Shown here in pieces: positions 44,703 through 53,700 of a stretch of 64,000 nt of DNA. The stretch is from an uncultured Alphaproteobacteria bacterium. Its GTDB lineage: Bacteria; Pseudomonadota; Alphaproteobacteria; RF32; CAG-239. How positions within the stretch are numbered: position 1 is the first letter of the stretch; every line of letters begins with the position of its first letter. A program made the position numbers and the translations under genes. The DNA lies in the NCBI GenBank assembly GCA_904501925.1, contig CAJGCO010000003.1, positions 1 to 64,000 on the forward strand, given 5' to 3'. The notes under the pieces were generated by a model. That model had not been told where the DNA came from. It saw nothing but the letters and a program-made list of their open reading frames with translations, and did no database searches.

Positions 44703-45143
44703 TTAGAAAAAATTAAACTGTTTTAGAATGTAAATAATTAAACCAACTTGAATAATAATTGTGGCAAAGAAAGTTGCCATATATGATTTCTTTTTGTTTT
44801 TATGATGAAATAGTTTTTGGGCAATAATTGCACCAATTGTTCCACCTAATAGTTCTAAAGTGTGAAGATGAATTTCAGGGATTCTCCATAAATTATTTTT
44901 TGCGCAATGTTTATCTCTTCCATATGCTAAAAAAGTAAAGATATTAATTAGTGGAATATGAAATAATAAAAATAATAAAAAAGCATTTTTACTAAATGGC
45001 CTTACATTCCATCCCCACATAGTTTCTGCCCAATAAGCTAATCCAATCATAGACATGGCATATAGTATATAAAAAGTATTTTTTCGAACACCTGAAAATA
45101 AAAAAATAAAACCGAAAACAATGCTTGCAAAAGTGATAATCAT
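44703..45143 (-). CDS. DUF1294 membrane protein
   Basis: From the ATG at 45143 the protein is 146 residues with four hydrophobic segments. The DUF1294 core is present: FLAYGRDKHCAKNNLWRIPEIHLHTLELLGGTIGAI, then KLFHHKNKKKSY. The family is uncharacterised. A TTG at 45155 is also in frame but lies upstream of the GAGAGGG ribosome binding site. It converges with the YbjN-like gene with no gap. Confidence 0.8.
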   Translation of the reverse strand: MIITFASIVFGFIFLFSGVRKNTFYILYAMSMIGLAYWAETMWGWNVRPFSKNAFLLFLLFHIPLINIFTFLAYGRDKHCAKNNLWRIPEIHLHTLELLGGTIGAIIAQKLFHHKNKKKSYMATFFATIIIQVGLIIYILKQFNFF

Positions 45144-45220
45144 ATTCCCTCTCAATCATGTTAACAAATATCATAAAAAGATAAAAAGTAAATCAAAAAC
45201 TTAAGAAATTTTTAATTGCT

Positions 45221-45248
45221 TTGTTGTAAAAGTAATAATAAATATAAT
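45221..45248 (+). promoter_or_regulatory. promoter of the Cys-rich lipoprotein operon
   Basis: TTGTTG, a 16-base spacer and a perfect TATAAT, 22 bp before the ATG at 45271. Confidence 0.5.
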
Positions 45249-45270
45249 AAATTTATTTAGGAGATAGCTT

Positions 45271-46209
45271 ATGAAAAAAATATTAAGCGTATTAAGTTGT
45301 GGTCTTTTAGCTGCCTGTATGTGTAATGATAGTCAATGGGAAGAGGTAGAGGTTGTAAAGTTTGATGAAACTATTTATGAACAACCAAAAGATATCATTG
45401 TTGAACCTAAGCCTATTTTTGTTCAAGCTCCTCAGCTTGTAAAAGATTGTCCTTGTGCAGAACAAATGCCATGCCAAGTTGCACATATGCCTTGCTGTCA
45501 ACACCATGCAGCACCAGTGTCGCAACCTAAAGTAACTACAACTAAAAAAATAATAACAACAACAACAACTTTAGAAGAGCCTTGTGGAAAGCCTGTATGT
45601 GAGCCAGTTGTTACAGTGCATGAGGAAATTGTATCTTCAGATGAGGCGCCAATTGCAGTAGAACAAGCTCCTGTTAAACAAGAAACTGTAGAAGTAAATG
45701 AAGAAGCTCAAGTTGTAGTTCCAGAAGCATTAAAGCCAGAACAAGAATACCTAAAGGTTACTGTAAAGAAAAATCCATATCGTTCAGAAATTGTTGATAT
45801 GCGCAAAACAACATCTTCAGAAGCACTAAAACAAATGGTTAAGTATTCTCCAGAAGCCTATAATGTTGTTGCAACAAGAGCAACAAATCGTATGTTACAA
45901 GATACAGCTGTAATTTATGAAAATGGTGTAAAAAGAATATATATTAAAGATGCGAAGCTTTTAAGTTCTGATTTACCTTATGGTTCACACAGAGTAAAAG
46001 GTGCAACAAGAGATATTCTTGTTGGTTCAAAAATTTATGATGTTGTAAATAACATTAAAAATGCAGATTTAGTAATTGAGCCAGCATTAGATTGGTTTGT
46101 ATCTTCAAGTAGTCAAGTTCCAGCTATTCAATACAAAATGACATTGTTAGATAATAATGGTAAAAAAGTTGATGAGTGGATTGAGGTTATTAGGCAAGTA
46201 AAGGAATAA
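45271..46209 (+). CDS. Cys/His-rich lipoprotein of unknown function
   Basis: The 312-residue protein has a lipoprotein signal peptide with lipobox LAAC (Cys16). The mature N-terminal half is disordered-looking and rich in Cys and His (DCPCAEQMPCQ, HMPCCQHH, EPCGKPVC), with a Thr run (ITTTTTLEE) and Pro/Glu/Val-rich stretches. The C-terminal 130 residues form a folded domain (ATRATNRMLQDTAVIY, KRIYIKDAKLLSSDLPYGSHRV, SKIYDVVNNIKNADLVIEP) that faintly recalls LpoB-type penicillin-binding-protein activators; this is inference. The next gene starts 7 bp later, so the two are one operon. It has AGGAG upstream. Confidence 0.75.
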   Translation: MKKILSVLSCGLLAACMCNDSQWEEVEVVKFDETIYEQPKDIIVEPKPIFVQAPQLVKDCPCAEQMPCQVAHMPCCQHHAAPVSQPKVTTTKKIITTTTTLEEPCGKPVCEPVVTVHEEIVSSDEAPIAVEQAPVKQETVEVNEEAQVVVPEALKPEQEYLKVTVKKNPYRSEIVDMRKTTSSEALKQMVKYSPEAYNVVATRATNRMLQDTAVIYENGVKRIYIKDAKLLSSDLPYGSHRVKGATRDILVGSKIYDVVNNIKNADLVIEPALDWFVSSSSQVPAIQYKMTLLDNNGKKVDEWIEVIRQVKE

Positions 46210-46216
46210 TCTCTAC

Positions 46217-47044
46217 ATGAAGCCTAAATTTATAAAACTGTCTGTATTTTGTTTTTTAGCAATTTTTGCAAAAACTGTAAATGCAGACAGTTTTTTTGAT
46301 GTAAAATCGCAATATTGCGAGAAAATTTTAAAAAATCAAACGCGATCAGAAGTTCGAATGGCTGCTATAGATTATGCTTCATTTAGTGCTATAAAAAAAC
46401 ATTTTCAATCAATGCCTGAATATAAAAATATTGAAGATTACGTATTTAATAATATTTCATATTATATATCTGATAATCTCTTAAGAGATGTAAGTGTTTT
46501 AACTATAGAGGAAAATGACGAAAAGGTATGTATAGAATTAACAGGAAAAGTACGTACAGAAGAATTTGAAGCTCTCATAAAAAAACAAAATTTTAAAAAT
46601 ATTGATAAAGATAAAGCTATAAATATTACCAATCGTGTAAAAGAAATTTATCCAGCATCATCACAGCCTCAAATATTTATTGAAAAACTTACTTTTTATA
46701 ATGGAATATCTACTGATAAATATATTAAATTTATATCAGATTATTTATCATTTAATCCAAATATAGTTATTGTAACAGATAAAAATACAGCAGATTATAC
46801 ACTAAAGGCAAGCTTGATTAAATCTACAGTAGATGTGATAGATGATAAAAATAGTAAATACAGTATGTCTGTTAAACTAGATTTAATAGATAACAATAAT
46901 AAGATTGCTATGTCTCAAAACAAAAATCGATATATAATTATAGAAAATAAGAATAATAAACAAGAAATAGCAGATAAGCTTCTAAAAAAGTTATTAAAGG
47001 AAGCTATTGATACAATGCAAAAAGAGGGAATTATCTTTAATTGA
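46217..47044 (+). CDS. secreted partner protein, LPP20/FlgT-like N-terminus
   Basis: The 275-residue protein has a signal peptide (cleavage after about VNA, residue 23). Residues about 30-120 (EVRMAAIDYASFSAIKKHFQ, DNLLRDVSVLTIEENDEKVCIELTGKV) resemble the LPP20/FlgT-type domains that bind envelope complexes. The C-terminal half (NTADYTLKASLIKS, MSVKLDLIDNNNKIAM) looks like the TolB-N/LpoB-like fold. It is probably cotranscribed with the lipoprotein 7 bp upstream and may act with it in the periplasm. Family assignment is tentative. It abuts the converging dtd. Confidence 0.65.
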   Translation: MKPKFIKLSVFCFLAIFAKTVNADSFFDVKSQYCEKILKNQTRSEVRMAAIDYASFSAIKKHFQSMPEYKNIEDYVFNNISYYISDNLLRDVSVLTIEENDEKVCIELTGKVRTEEFEALIKKQNFKNIDKDKAINITNRVKEIYPASSQPQIFIEKLTFYNGISTDKYIKFISDYLSFNPNIVIVTDKNTADYTLKASLIKSTVDVIDDKNSKYSMSVKLDLIDNNNKIAMSQNKNRYIIIENKNNKQEIADKLLKKLLKEAIDTMQKEGIIFN

Positions 47045-47482
47045 TTATTTTGTTAATAAAAATGTAGAAGGTCCATCATTAATTAATTTAACTTTCATTT
47101 CTGCTTGAAAAATACCTGTCTGTGGTTTTTGATAAAGTTTTTTTAATATTTCAATAAAATATTCATACATTTCATTTGCTTTATCTGGAGTTTCAGCAGT
47201 TGAAAATCCAGGGCGATTGCCATGGCTAGTATCTGCAGCTAATGTAAATTGAGATATAACCAAAATTTCTCCATTAATATCTTTAACGCTTAGATTCATC
47301 TTTCCATGTTCATCTTCAAATATTCTTAAATTAATAAGTTTATTTGCAAGTGCATCAGCTTTTGTTTTCTCATCTCCTTTTTCTACACCCAAAAATACGA
47401 GTAATCCATGACCGATTTTTCCAACTGTTTGGTTATTTACATCTACACTAGCTTTTAAGACACGTTGAATTAAAAGTTTCAT
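47045..47482 (-). CDS. dtd: D-aminoacyl-tRNA deacylase
   Basis: The 145-residue protein matches Dtd along its length: MKLLIQRVLKASV, the substrate-binding SQFTLAAD and the Gly-cisPro motif in NDGPSTFLL. It removes D-amino acids from tRNA. It follows the SpmA/B-like gene by 11 bp, with its AAGGAG site overlapping the upstream stop codon. Confidence 0.95.
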   Translation of the reverse strand: MKLLIQRVLKASVDVNNQTVGKIGHGLLVFLGVEKGDEKTKADALANKLINLRIFEDEHGKMNLSVKDINGEILVISQFTLAADTSHGNRPGFSTAETPDKANEMYEYFIEILKKLYQKPQTGIFQAEMKVKLINDGPSTFLLTK

Positions 47483-47493
47483 TATAAACTCCT

Positions 47494-48726
47494 TTATGCT
47501 TTATAAAATAAATAAGAAAAGAATATTGCAGATAAGATTCCAGCCATATCTGAAATAAGTGCATATTTTAAGGCATATCTCGTTTTATAAACATTTATTG
47601 CACCAAAATAAACACTCAATACATAAAAAGTTGTTTCAGTGGAGCCTTGTATAACGCAAGAAATGAAACCAACAAAACTATCTGCTCCATAATTTTGCAT
47701 TGTTTCAATCATCATGGCTCTAGCTCCACTACCAGACAACGGTTTCATTAAAGCTGTTGGAAGAGCATCAACAAAAGTTGCGTCAATATTTAGTGTTAAG
47801 CATAATTGTTTGATGCCTTCTATAATTAAATCTAGAGCATTTGATGCTCTAAATACTCCTATAACAACTAACATTGCCACTAAATAAGGTAATATTGTTA
47901 TTGCCACATTAAATCCTTCTTTTGCCCCCGTAATAAAGCAATCATAACAATTTATTTTGTTTTTTATAGCAATAATAAAAACTAGTAAAATTATCGAACA
48001 CAAAAGAATGTTACCGATTCCAGATGAAAGTATAAGGCGTTTTTCAGGTTCAATCAAATAAAAACCAAAACTAATAGATGATATAATGATTAAGAAGGCA
48101 ACAATCCATTTTAACAAAATTTTATTTGTAAGTTTTATTTTTTGTTTAATTGCAACTAACAAAAATCCAACAATAGTAGAAACAGATGTAGATAATAATA
48201 TTGGTACAAATACGTCAGTAGGTCTTATTGCTCCTAATTGCATTCTATACATAAATATTGTTATAGGTATTAAAGTAACGGATGAGGCATTTAGTATCAT
48301 AAATAAAATTTGAGCATCACTTGCTTCATCTTTATTATTATTATGCTCTTGTAGTTCTTTCATCGCTTTAATTCCCATTGGGGTTGCTGCATTATCTAGT
48401 CCTAAAAAGTTTGCAGCCATATTTAATACAACGGTGGATATAGCAGGGCTGTTTTCTGGAATATCCTTCATTATAACCTTAAAAAGAGGTGTTAATTTTT
48501 TGGATATTTTATTAGCAAGTCCACTATCTTCAATTATTTTTAAAATACCAAGCCAAAAACTAAGTATACCAACCAAACCAATAGAGATTTTAACCCCTAA
48601 TTGAGCATTGTCAAAAATTGCTTTAATTATATTATCAAATACAGATAAATCATAGTAAATTATAGCATGGCATACAGCTAAAATTATAGAACCAAAAAAC
48701 ATCATAAGCCATAATACGTTAACCAT
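47494..48726 (-). CDS. fused SpmA/SpmB-like nucleoside-recognition membrane protein
   Basis: The 410-residue protein contains two Gate-domain (nucleoside recognition) halves: FWLGILKIIEDSGLANKISKKLTPLFKVIMKDIPENSPAISTVVLNMAANFLGLDNAATPMG, and ILPYLVAMLVVIGVFRASNALDLII with PLSGSGARAMMIE and SCVIQGSTETTFYVLSVYFG. In Bacillus these are the separate spore-maturation proteins SpmA and SpmB; the fused form is widespread in non-sporulating Gram-negatives. It has about ten membrane helices and is probably a transporter; substrate unknown. It is cotranscribed with dtd. Confidence 0.85.
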   Translation of the reverse strand: MVNVLWLMMFFGSIILAVCHAIIYYDLSVFDNIIKAIFDNAQLGVKISIGLVGILSFWLGILKIIEDSGLANKISKKLTPLFKVIMKDIPENSPAISTVVLNMAANFLGLDNAATPMGIKAMKELQEHNNNKDEASDAQILFMILNASSVTLIPITIFMYRMQLGAIRPTDVFVPILLSTSVSTIVGFLLVAIKQKIKLTNKILLKWIVAFLIIISSISFGFYLIEPEKRLILSSGIGNILLCSIILLVFIIAIKNKINCYDCFITGAKEGFNVAITILPYLVAMLVVIGVFRASNALDLIIEGIKQLCLTLNIDATFVDALPTALMKPLSGSGARAMMIETMQNYGADSFVGFISCVIQGSTETTFYVLSVYFGAINVYKTRYALKYALISDMAGILSAIFFSYLFYKA

Positions 48727-48799
48727 GTTATACCTTTAAGAGAAAATTAAAATAATCAACTTATAATTACTCTTAAATGTCTAAAACTTCAAGGAAAAT

Positions 48800-49759
48800 A
48801 TGATGGAAAATACCCAGGAATATATTGAGAAAAGAGCGTTATTTGATGAATATTACCATAAAGAAATCTTTCCACGTATGCAAGAGCTTGAGAATAAACG
48901 AAAAAAGTACTTTAATTGTTTTATGTTTGCATCAATCTTTACATTGTCATGGTCTATAGCGTTGTTTTGTGGGGTTTTAGATAAATTTATTGAAATGTTA
49001 GAAGCTAAAGGAGTAAATGTTGAGTTATTGAGTTGTTTGCTTGTGTTATTTATCTGTCTGCCAATGGTTGGTTTTAAAAGACAAGCAAAAGAAAGTTTGT
49101 TGCCCCTTATTTCTAATTTTTTTGGTAATTTTGAATATAAGTATAAATCAGGAATAGATGAGAGTGTAGTTGCTGATTCTAAAATTATATCATATTATGA
49201 CTATTTAGAATTTGATGATGGTTTTGTTGGATTTTATGAGGGTGTTAATGTTTCAATTGATGAATATATAGCATATAAAGAAATTCAAGTAACTCGTAAC
49301 AATGAAACTAAATATGAGTTAAAAAAAGATAAGCGTGGTATAATTTTTTGTGCTACAATGAATAAAAAATTTAAAGGACAAACTGTTGTTTCCAAAGATA
49401 GGGGGATTTTAAATAAAATAACTAAATACAAAAAATTAGAAAGGGTAACATTGGAGGCCCCTGTATTTGAAAAATATTATGAAGTATATTCAGATAACCA
49501 AATAGAAGCTAGATATATACTAACACCAGTAATGTTAAAATATATGGAAGAATTAAAGCTTTATTTCTCCAAAATAGAGTTTAGTTTCTTTGATGATATC
49601 GTTTTTGTTAATATTTTAACTAAAAGAAATATGTTTGAATGCAATAGCTTTTTTACGAGCATAATAAACAAAAAAAGAATATATAAAAATTTTAATGAAT
49701 TATATCTCCTATTTTCAATAATTCATACAATGCACTTAAATGAAGAGAGATTGCTCTAA
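48800..49759 (+). CDS. DUF3137 membrane protein
   Basis: The 319-residue protein has two membrane helices near residues 40-60 and 75-95, then a cytoplasmic domain with the DUF3137 motif FEKYYEVYSDNQIEARYILTPVMLKYMEEL. The family is uncharacterised. Start codons at 48800 and 48803 both fit an AAGGA site. It converges on galU with a 4-bp overlap. Confidence 0.82.
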   Translation: MMENTQEYIEKRALFDEYYHKEIFPRMQELENKRKKYFNCFMFASIFTLSWSIALFCGVLDKFIEMLEAKGVNVELLSCLLVLFICLPMVGFKRQAKESLLPLISNFFGNFEYKYKSGIDESVVADSKIISYYDYLEFDDGFVGFYEGVNVSIDEYIAYKEIQVTRNNETKYELKKDKRGIIFCATMNKKFKGQTVVSKDRGILNKITKYKKLERVTLEAPVFEKYYEVYSDNQIEARYILTPVMLKYMEELKLYFSKIEFSFFDDIVFVNILTKRNMFECNSFFTSIINKKRIYKNFNELYLLFSIIHTMHLNEERLL

Positions 49760-50649
49760 ATACTGATGTCTAGTTCTTTAATTGTTTTTACAGCTTCATC
49801 ATAAAGTATCTTATTTTCGCGTATAGATAGGCGAATATTTGATTTTGATAGTTCTTCATTTGTGCCGCAATCATATCGTTCAGCGCTTGTTAAAACTCCT
49901 CTAAGGGGTGTGCCATTAATGCAGGCAATATTTATTGCATCTGTTAGATTAATTTCGCCATTACTTCCTTTAGATACATTAGGTAGTATGTCTAATATTT
50001 CATTTGGTAATATATAAGGTCCCATGCTTGCAAAATCAGAGTCAATTTCTTCAATCTTAGGTTTTTCAATAACACCTTTTGCACTAACAATGTTTCCTTC
50101 TTGAATTATACCTTTTAACACACCATATCTAGAAATCTGCTCTCTTGGGAATTTTATTACATTTTCAACAATACCCCCAAAACGTTCGTACACATCAAGA
50201 AGTTGTGATAATATACCTTTACCTCTGCAAACATATACATCATCAACCCACATAACCATAAAATCTCTTTTACCAATAATTTCTTTAGCGCATAAAATGG
50301 CATGACCATTCCCTTTAGGTTCAGATTGTTGAGCATAAGAAAATTTAACATTAGCAGGAACAGTTTTTTTTAAAGCCTCCCAAATTTCAAGCTTGTCTTG
50401 TCTTAATAATCTTTCTTCTAAATCTTTGTTAGGTGAAAAATACTTATCATACATATTGCGATTAGCTTCATCACTATATATAAAGATAATCTCTTCAACA
50501 CCAGCTTCTACGCAAGCATCAACTGCATATTGAATTATTGGTTTGTTGTTTAAACATAAAAAACCTTTATGAATAACCTTTGTAGCTGGTAAATTTCTAG
50601 TCGAAAGACCAGCAACCGGTAAAACAGCAACTTTAGGCTTTGTAAACAT
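49756..50649 (-). CDS. galU: GalU-like UTP-glucose-1-phosphate uridylyltransferase, divergent
   Basis: The 297-residue nucleotidyltransferase follows GalU in length and order: VAVLPVAGLSTRNLPATK, KPIIQYAVDACVEAGVEEIIFI, SEPKGNGHAILCAKE, and RYDCGTNEE near the C-terminus. The usual TKxxPKEML segment reads TKVIHKGFL, and the LPDDV segment reads WVDDV, so the active site is atypical. It probably makes UDP-glucose or a similar sugar nucleotide for envelope glycans. The galU ribosome binding site lies inside a hairpin (50650-50700) that follows asmA. Confidence 0.8.
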   Translation of the reverse strand: MFTKPKVAVLPVAGLSTRNLPATKVIHKGFLCLNNKPIIQYAVDACVEAGVEEIIFIYSDEANRNMYDKYFSPNKDLEERLLRQDKLEIWEALKKTVPANVKFSYAQQSEPKGNGHAILCAKEIIGKRDFMVMWVDDVYVCRGKGILSQLLDVYERFGGIVENVIKFPREQISRYGVLKGIIQEGNIVSAKGVIEKPKIEEIDSDFASMGPYILPNEILDILPNVSKGSNGEINLTDAINIACINGTPLRGVLTSAERYDCGTNEELSKSNIRLSIRENKILYDEAVKTIKELDISI

Positions 50650-50700
50650 AAAAAAACTCCTATTTAATTTATAAAAACAATATAAATAAAAAATAGGAGT
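50650..50700 (-). terminator. terminator-like hairpin that contains the galU ribosome binding site
   Basis: ACTCCTATTT and AAATAGGAGT form a perfect 10-bp stem around a 25-base loop; on the minus strand six T residues follow, then the galU ATG. The galU Shine-Dalgarno AGGAG is in the 3' arm. It can act as the asmA terminator, as a block on galU translation, or as both. Confidence 0.8.
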
Positions 50701-50719
50701 ATATCAAATTAAAAAACAA

Positions 50720-53700
50720 TTATTTCACAGATAAAGCAATTTTTTTACCAATAATACCACTTGTTTTATAATTTTTGCGTGTTGAAGTATCAAATAAATA
50801 TTGTTTTTTTACATCGTTTTGTGGCTTGTTTAATTTGTTAGCTAATATTTTCTTATTTATGTCACCAGACAAAACAATGTTGTTTTTTAGAGCAAAAACA
50901 TAACGATTACCATTTTCAGTTGTTTTTATAATAGCAGGCTCATCATCTTCTCTATACATAGGAGGCTCTTTGCTTGCATCTTTTACATTAATATTAAAAT
51001 CATCATCGTAACTTATAAGTGTTTTAAGTAATCTTTTGTTGTGATGTTGGTGAATTTCTTGAGTAGATGCAAGTACCATATTTGAATTAGGAGTATCACT
51101 TTCAACTTCAATGTCATCTATAGTTTTAACTGATTGTATATCTTCTCTTGAAATAGTATTCTTAAATCCACCATTTTTTTTCTTTTCTTTTATAGAATTT
51201 TTTATATTCTCAAAATTATTTCCTTTATCATTATTGCCTAAATTCATCGCAACAACTGGATTTATCTTCATATTTGAAGGTGTTTTATTTGGGGTGTTTT
51301 CAATAATATTCTTTTCAACAATGTTATTTACTACATCTTTCTTAATTGTATCGACAATATTATTATTTAAAGCTCCAACAATAGTTTTTTCTTCTCTATC
51401 TGAAATCTTTGAAGCAAAATTTTTGAAAAAATCTTTAGTCTTTTCTAAAAGGCTATTATGAGTTTTTTTGTTTTGATCTAATGCAGCTTCTGCAACTTTT
51501 ATGGCTGGTTCACTAGTTTCAACATCTTTGGCTTCTGCAACAACTACTTCAGGTTCACTATTTTCAACATCTTTGGCTTCTGCAACAACTACTTCAGGTT
51601 CACTAGCTTCAACTTCTTTAACTTCTGCAACAATTACCTCTGGTTCACTTGTTTCAGCATTTTTAACTTCAGCAACAACTACCTCAGGCTCACTAGCTTC
51701 AACTTCTTTAACTTCAGCAACAACTGTTTCAGGCTCACTAGCTTCAACATCTTTAACTTCAGCTACAACTATTTCAGGCTCACTAGCTTCAACATCTTTA
51801 ACTTCAGCTACAACTATTTCAGGCTCACTAGCTTCAACTTCTTTAACTTCTGCAACAACTGTTTCAGGCTCACTAGTTTCAGCATCTTTAGCTTCAGCTA
51901 TAATTGTTTCAGATTCTACATTATCTTGTTTTTCAATTTCCTCAATATTCGCGGTTGTTGTGCTTGTTTTAATAGTTTTTTCAATCTTATTTTCTCTTTT
52001 TGCAGGAATAAGATTTGAAAGACCACTAAATTCAACTAAATCAAGAGAGTTTGAGTTGTTGATTTTTTCTTTTTTTGTAAAAATTCCAGATAAACCATTA
52101 ACTATACCTTCTAAAGAAAAGCTAATTTTATCAGCTTTTGCATCAGATTGCACTGCTTCACTTTTTGAGTTGTCAACATTGCCAGATTTAAATGTTGGTG
52201 AAGTTGGAATAATATCGTTGCTAGATTTAGGAGGGTAAACTAAGTACGCATCGTAATCTTTTGCATTTATATTTAGTACGTCTCTAAATACATCAATACT
52301 TGTAACAATATTATCATTTAACTGATTAACATATGTCAACATAGTTTCTACAGCTTGAGTTGCAACCTTATTATTATTGTCCATTGTTGCAATAGTTGCA
52401 GTATCAATAATATTTAGATAATTATCACGAATTTTAGATTGTAATTCGCTAATTACATTCATATTTTCTGCAATCTTTTTAATATCAGCATTTAGCTCAT
52501 CTTTCTTTTCTTGTTTTACAGGAGTGGCTGACTTGTCAAGAAGCTCAATTTCCATCATATATACTTCGGTTAAGCCATTATAATAAGATACGTTATTTCT
52601 TGCGACATCATATAACCAAGCAAGTTTGTTAAAGATTTCGTCAAAAATAATTTTGCTATCAACAATGAAGTTATCTTCTAATGTTTTTGGAATAAAGTTA
52701 ATTCCTGCAAGTTCTTTAGCTAAAGCACTATCTATATCCAAAAGTTCTTTTTCAGATGCAGCAGTTTCAGCGCTATTCATCATTTTATTTAAAGTGTTTT
52801 CAGTATTCTGAAGTTTTTTTACATTAGCATCGTAGGTACTTTGAACTATTTGATCATTTGATAAAGGCTTAAATCTAATAATATCAAGTGTCATTTTATT
52901 TAAATCATTTAATGCTATTTTGATATTATCAATAATACTTTCTTTTTTAGTATTGAAGACTTCCAGCTTCTTTTTCTCTTTATTACCTTTTGCTTCAATT
53001 AAACTTTGTTCATATTTTGCAAGTCTATCAATGGTTTCAACTAAATCAACTTCTAATGTTGGTGAAGCAATATTACCATTCATTTTGAATTTTAATGTAT
53101 CAGTGAAAGTAGCATTTTTATAGATTGCATCAAAGTTTGTTTTCATGTCCCATTTTTCAATATTTAATTCAATACTTGAGTTCATATCGATAACAGATGA
53201 TTCCCATGAAACATTATCAGCAATTATAATTCCTTTTTTTATGTTGAAGAGCCCCTTAATTTTATCAAAGTTTGTACTGCCTGCTTTTAAGCTAGATACA
53301 ATGCTATCTACAAAGCCATCAGTATTTTTTCTCTGTTCAAATTCAAATTTGATAATATCCATATCCCAGCCAGTAATAACAGTATTATCAAAATCAAATT
53401 GTCCTTCTGCATTCAAGTTGTTGATAAACATTTCTTCAGAGGTTGCAATAGAATCAAATTTTCCTTTAGAAGAAAATGTTCCACTTCCAATGCAGTATAT
53501 ACTACCACAAAAATCGTTTGTAATATAATTTTTGATATCAAAATTACCACTAACTTTTGCAAGGTTGTTTGTATCTAAAATTAAATCTAGCTTAATATCT
53601 GCATCACCCAATTTGGTATCTAGATTTTTTATATTCAATACATTATTTACAAGTAACGCATTAATAGATGCATTTGTATAAGTATTTTTATTGTAAATAA

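Noticed and set aside
47494..48726. Sporulation locus (SpmA/SpmB)
   Set aside because: The fused form occurs widely in non-sporulating Gram-negatives and no other spore gene is present.
51507..51911. CRISPR-like array
   Set aside because: 45-bp units abut without spacers and encode a protein repeat.
51501..52238. Long open frame on the plus strand antisense to the asmA repeats
   Set aside because: It mirrors the 45-bp in-frame repeats of asmA; composition (Ser/Thr/Ala repeats) is the direct by-product and there is no ribosome binding site or promoter.
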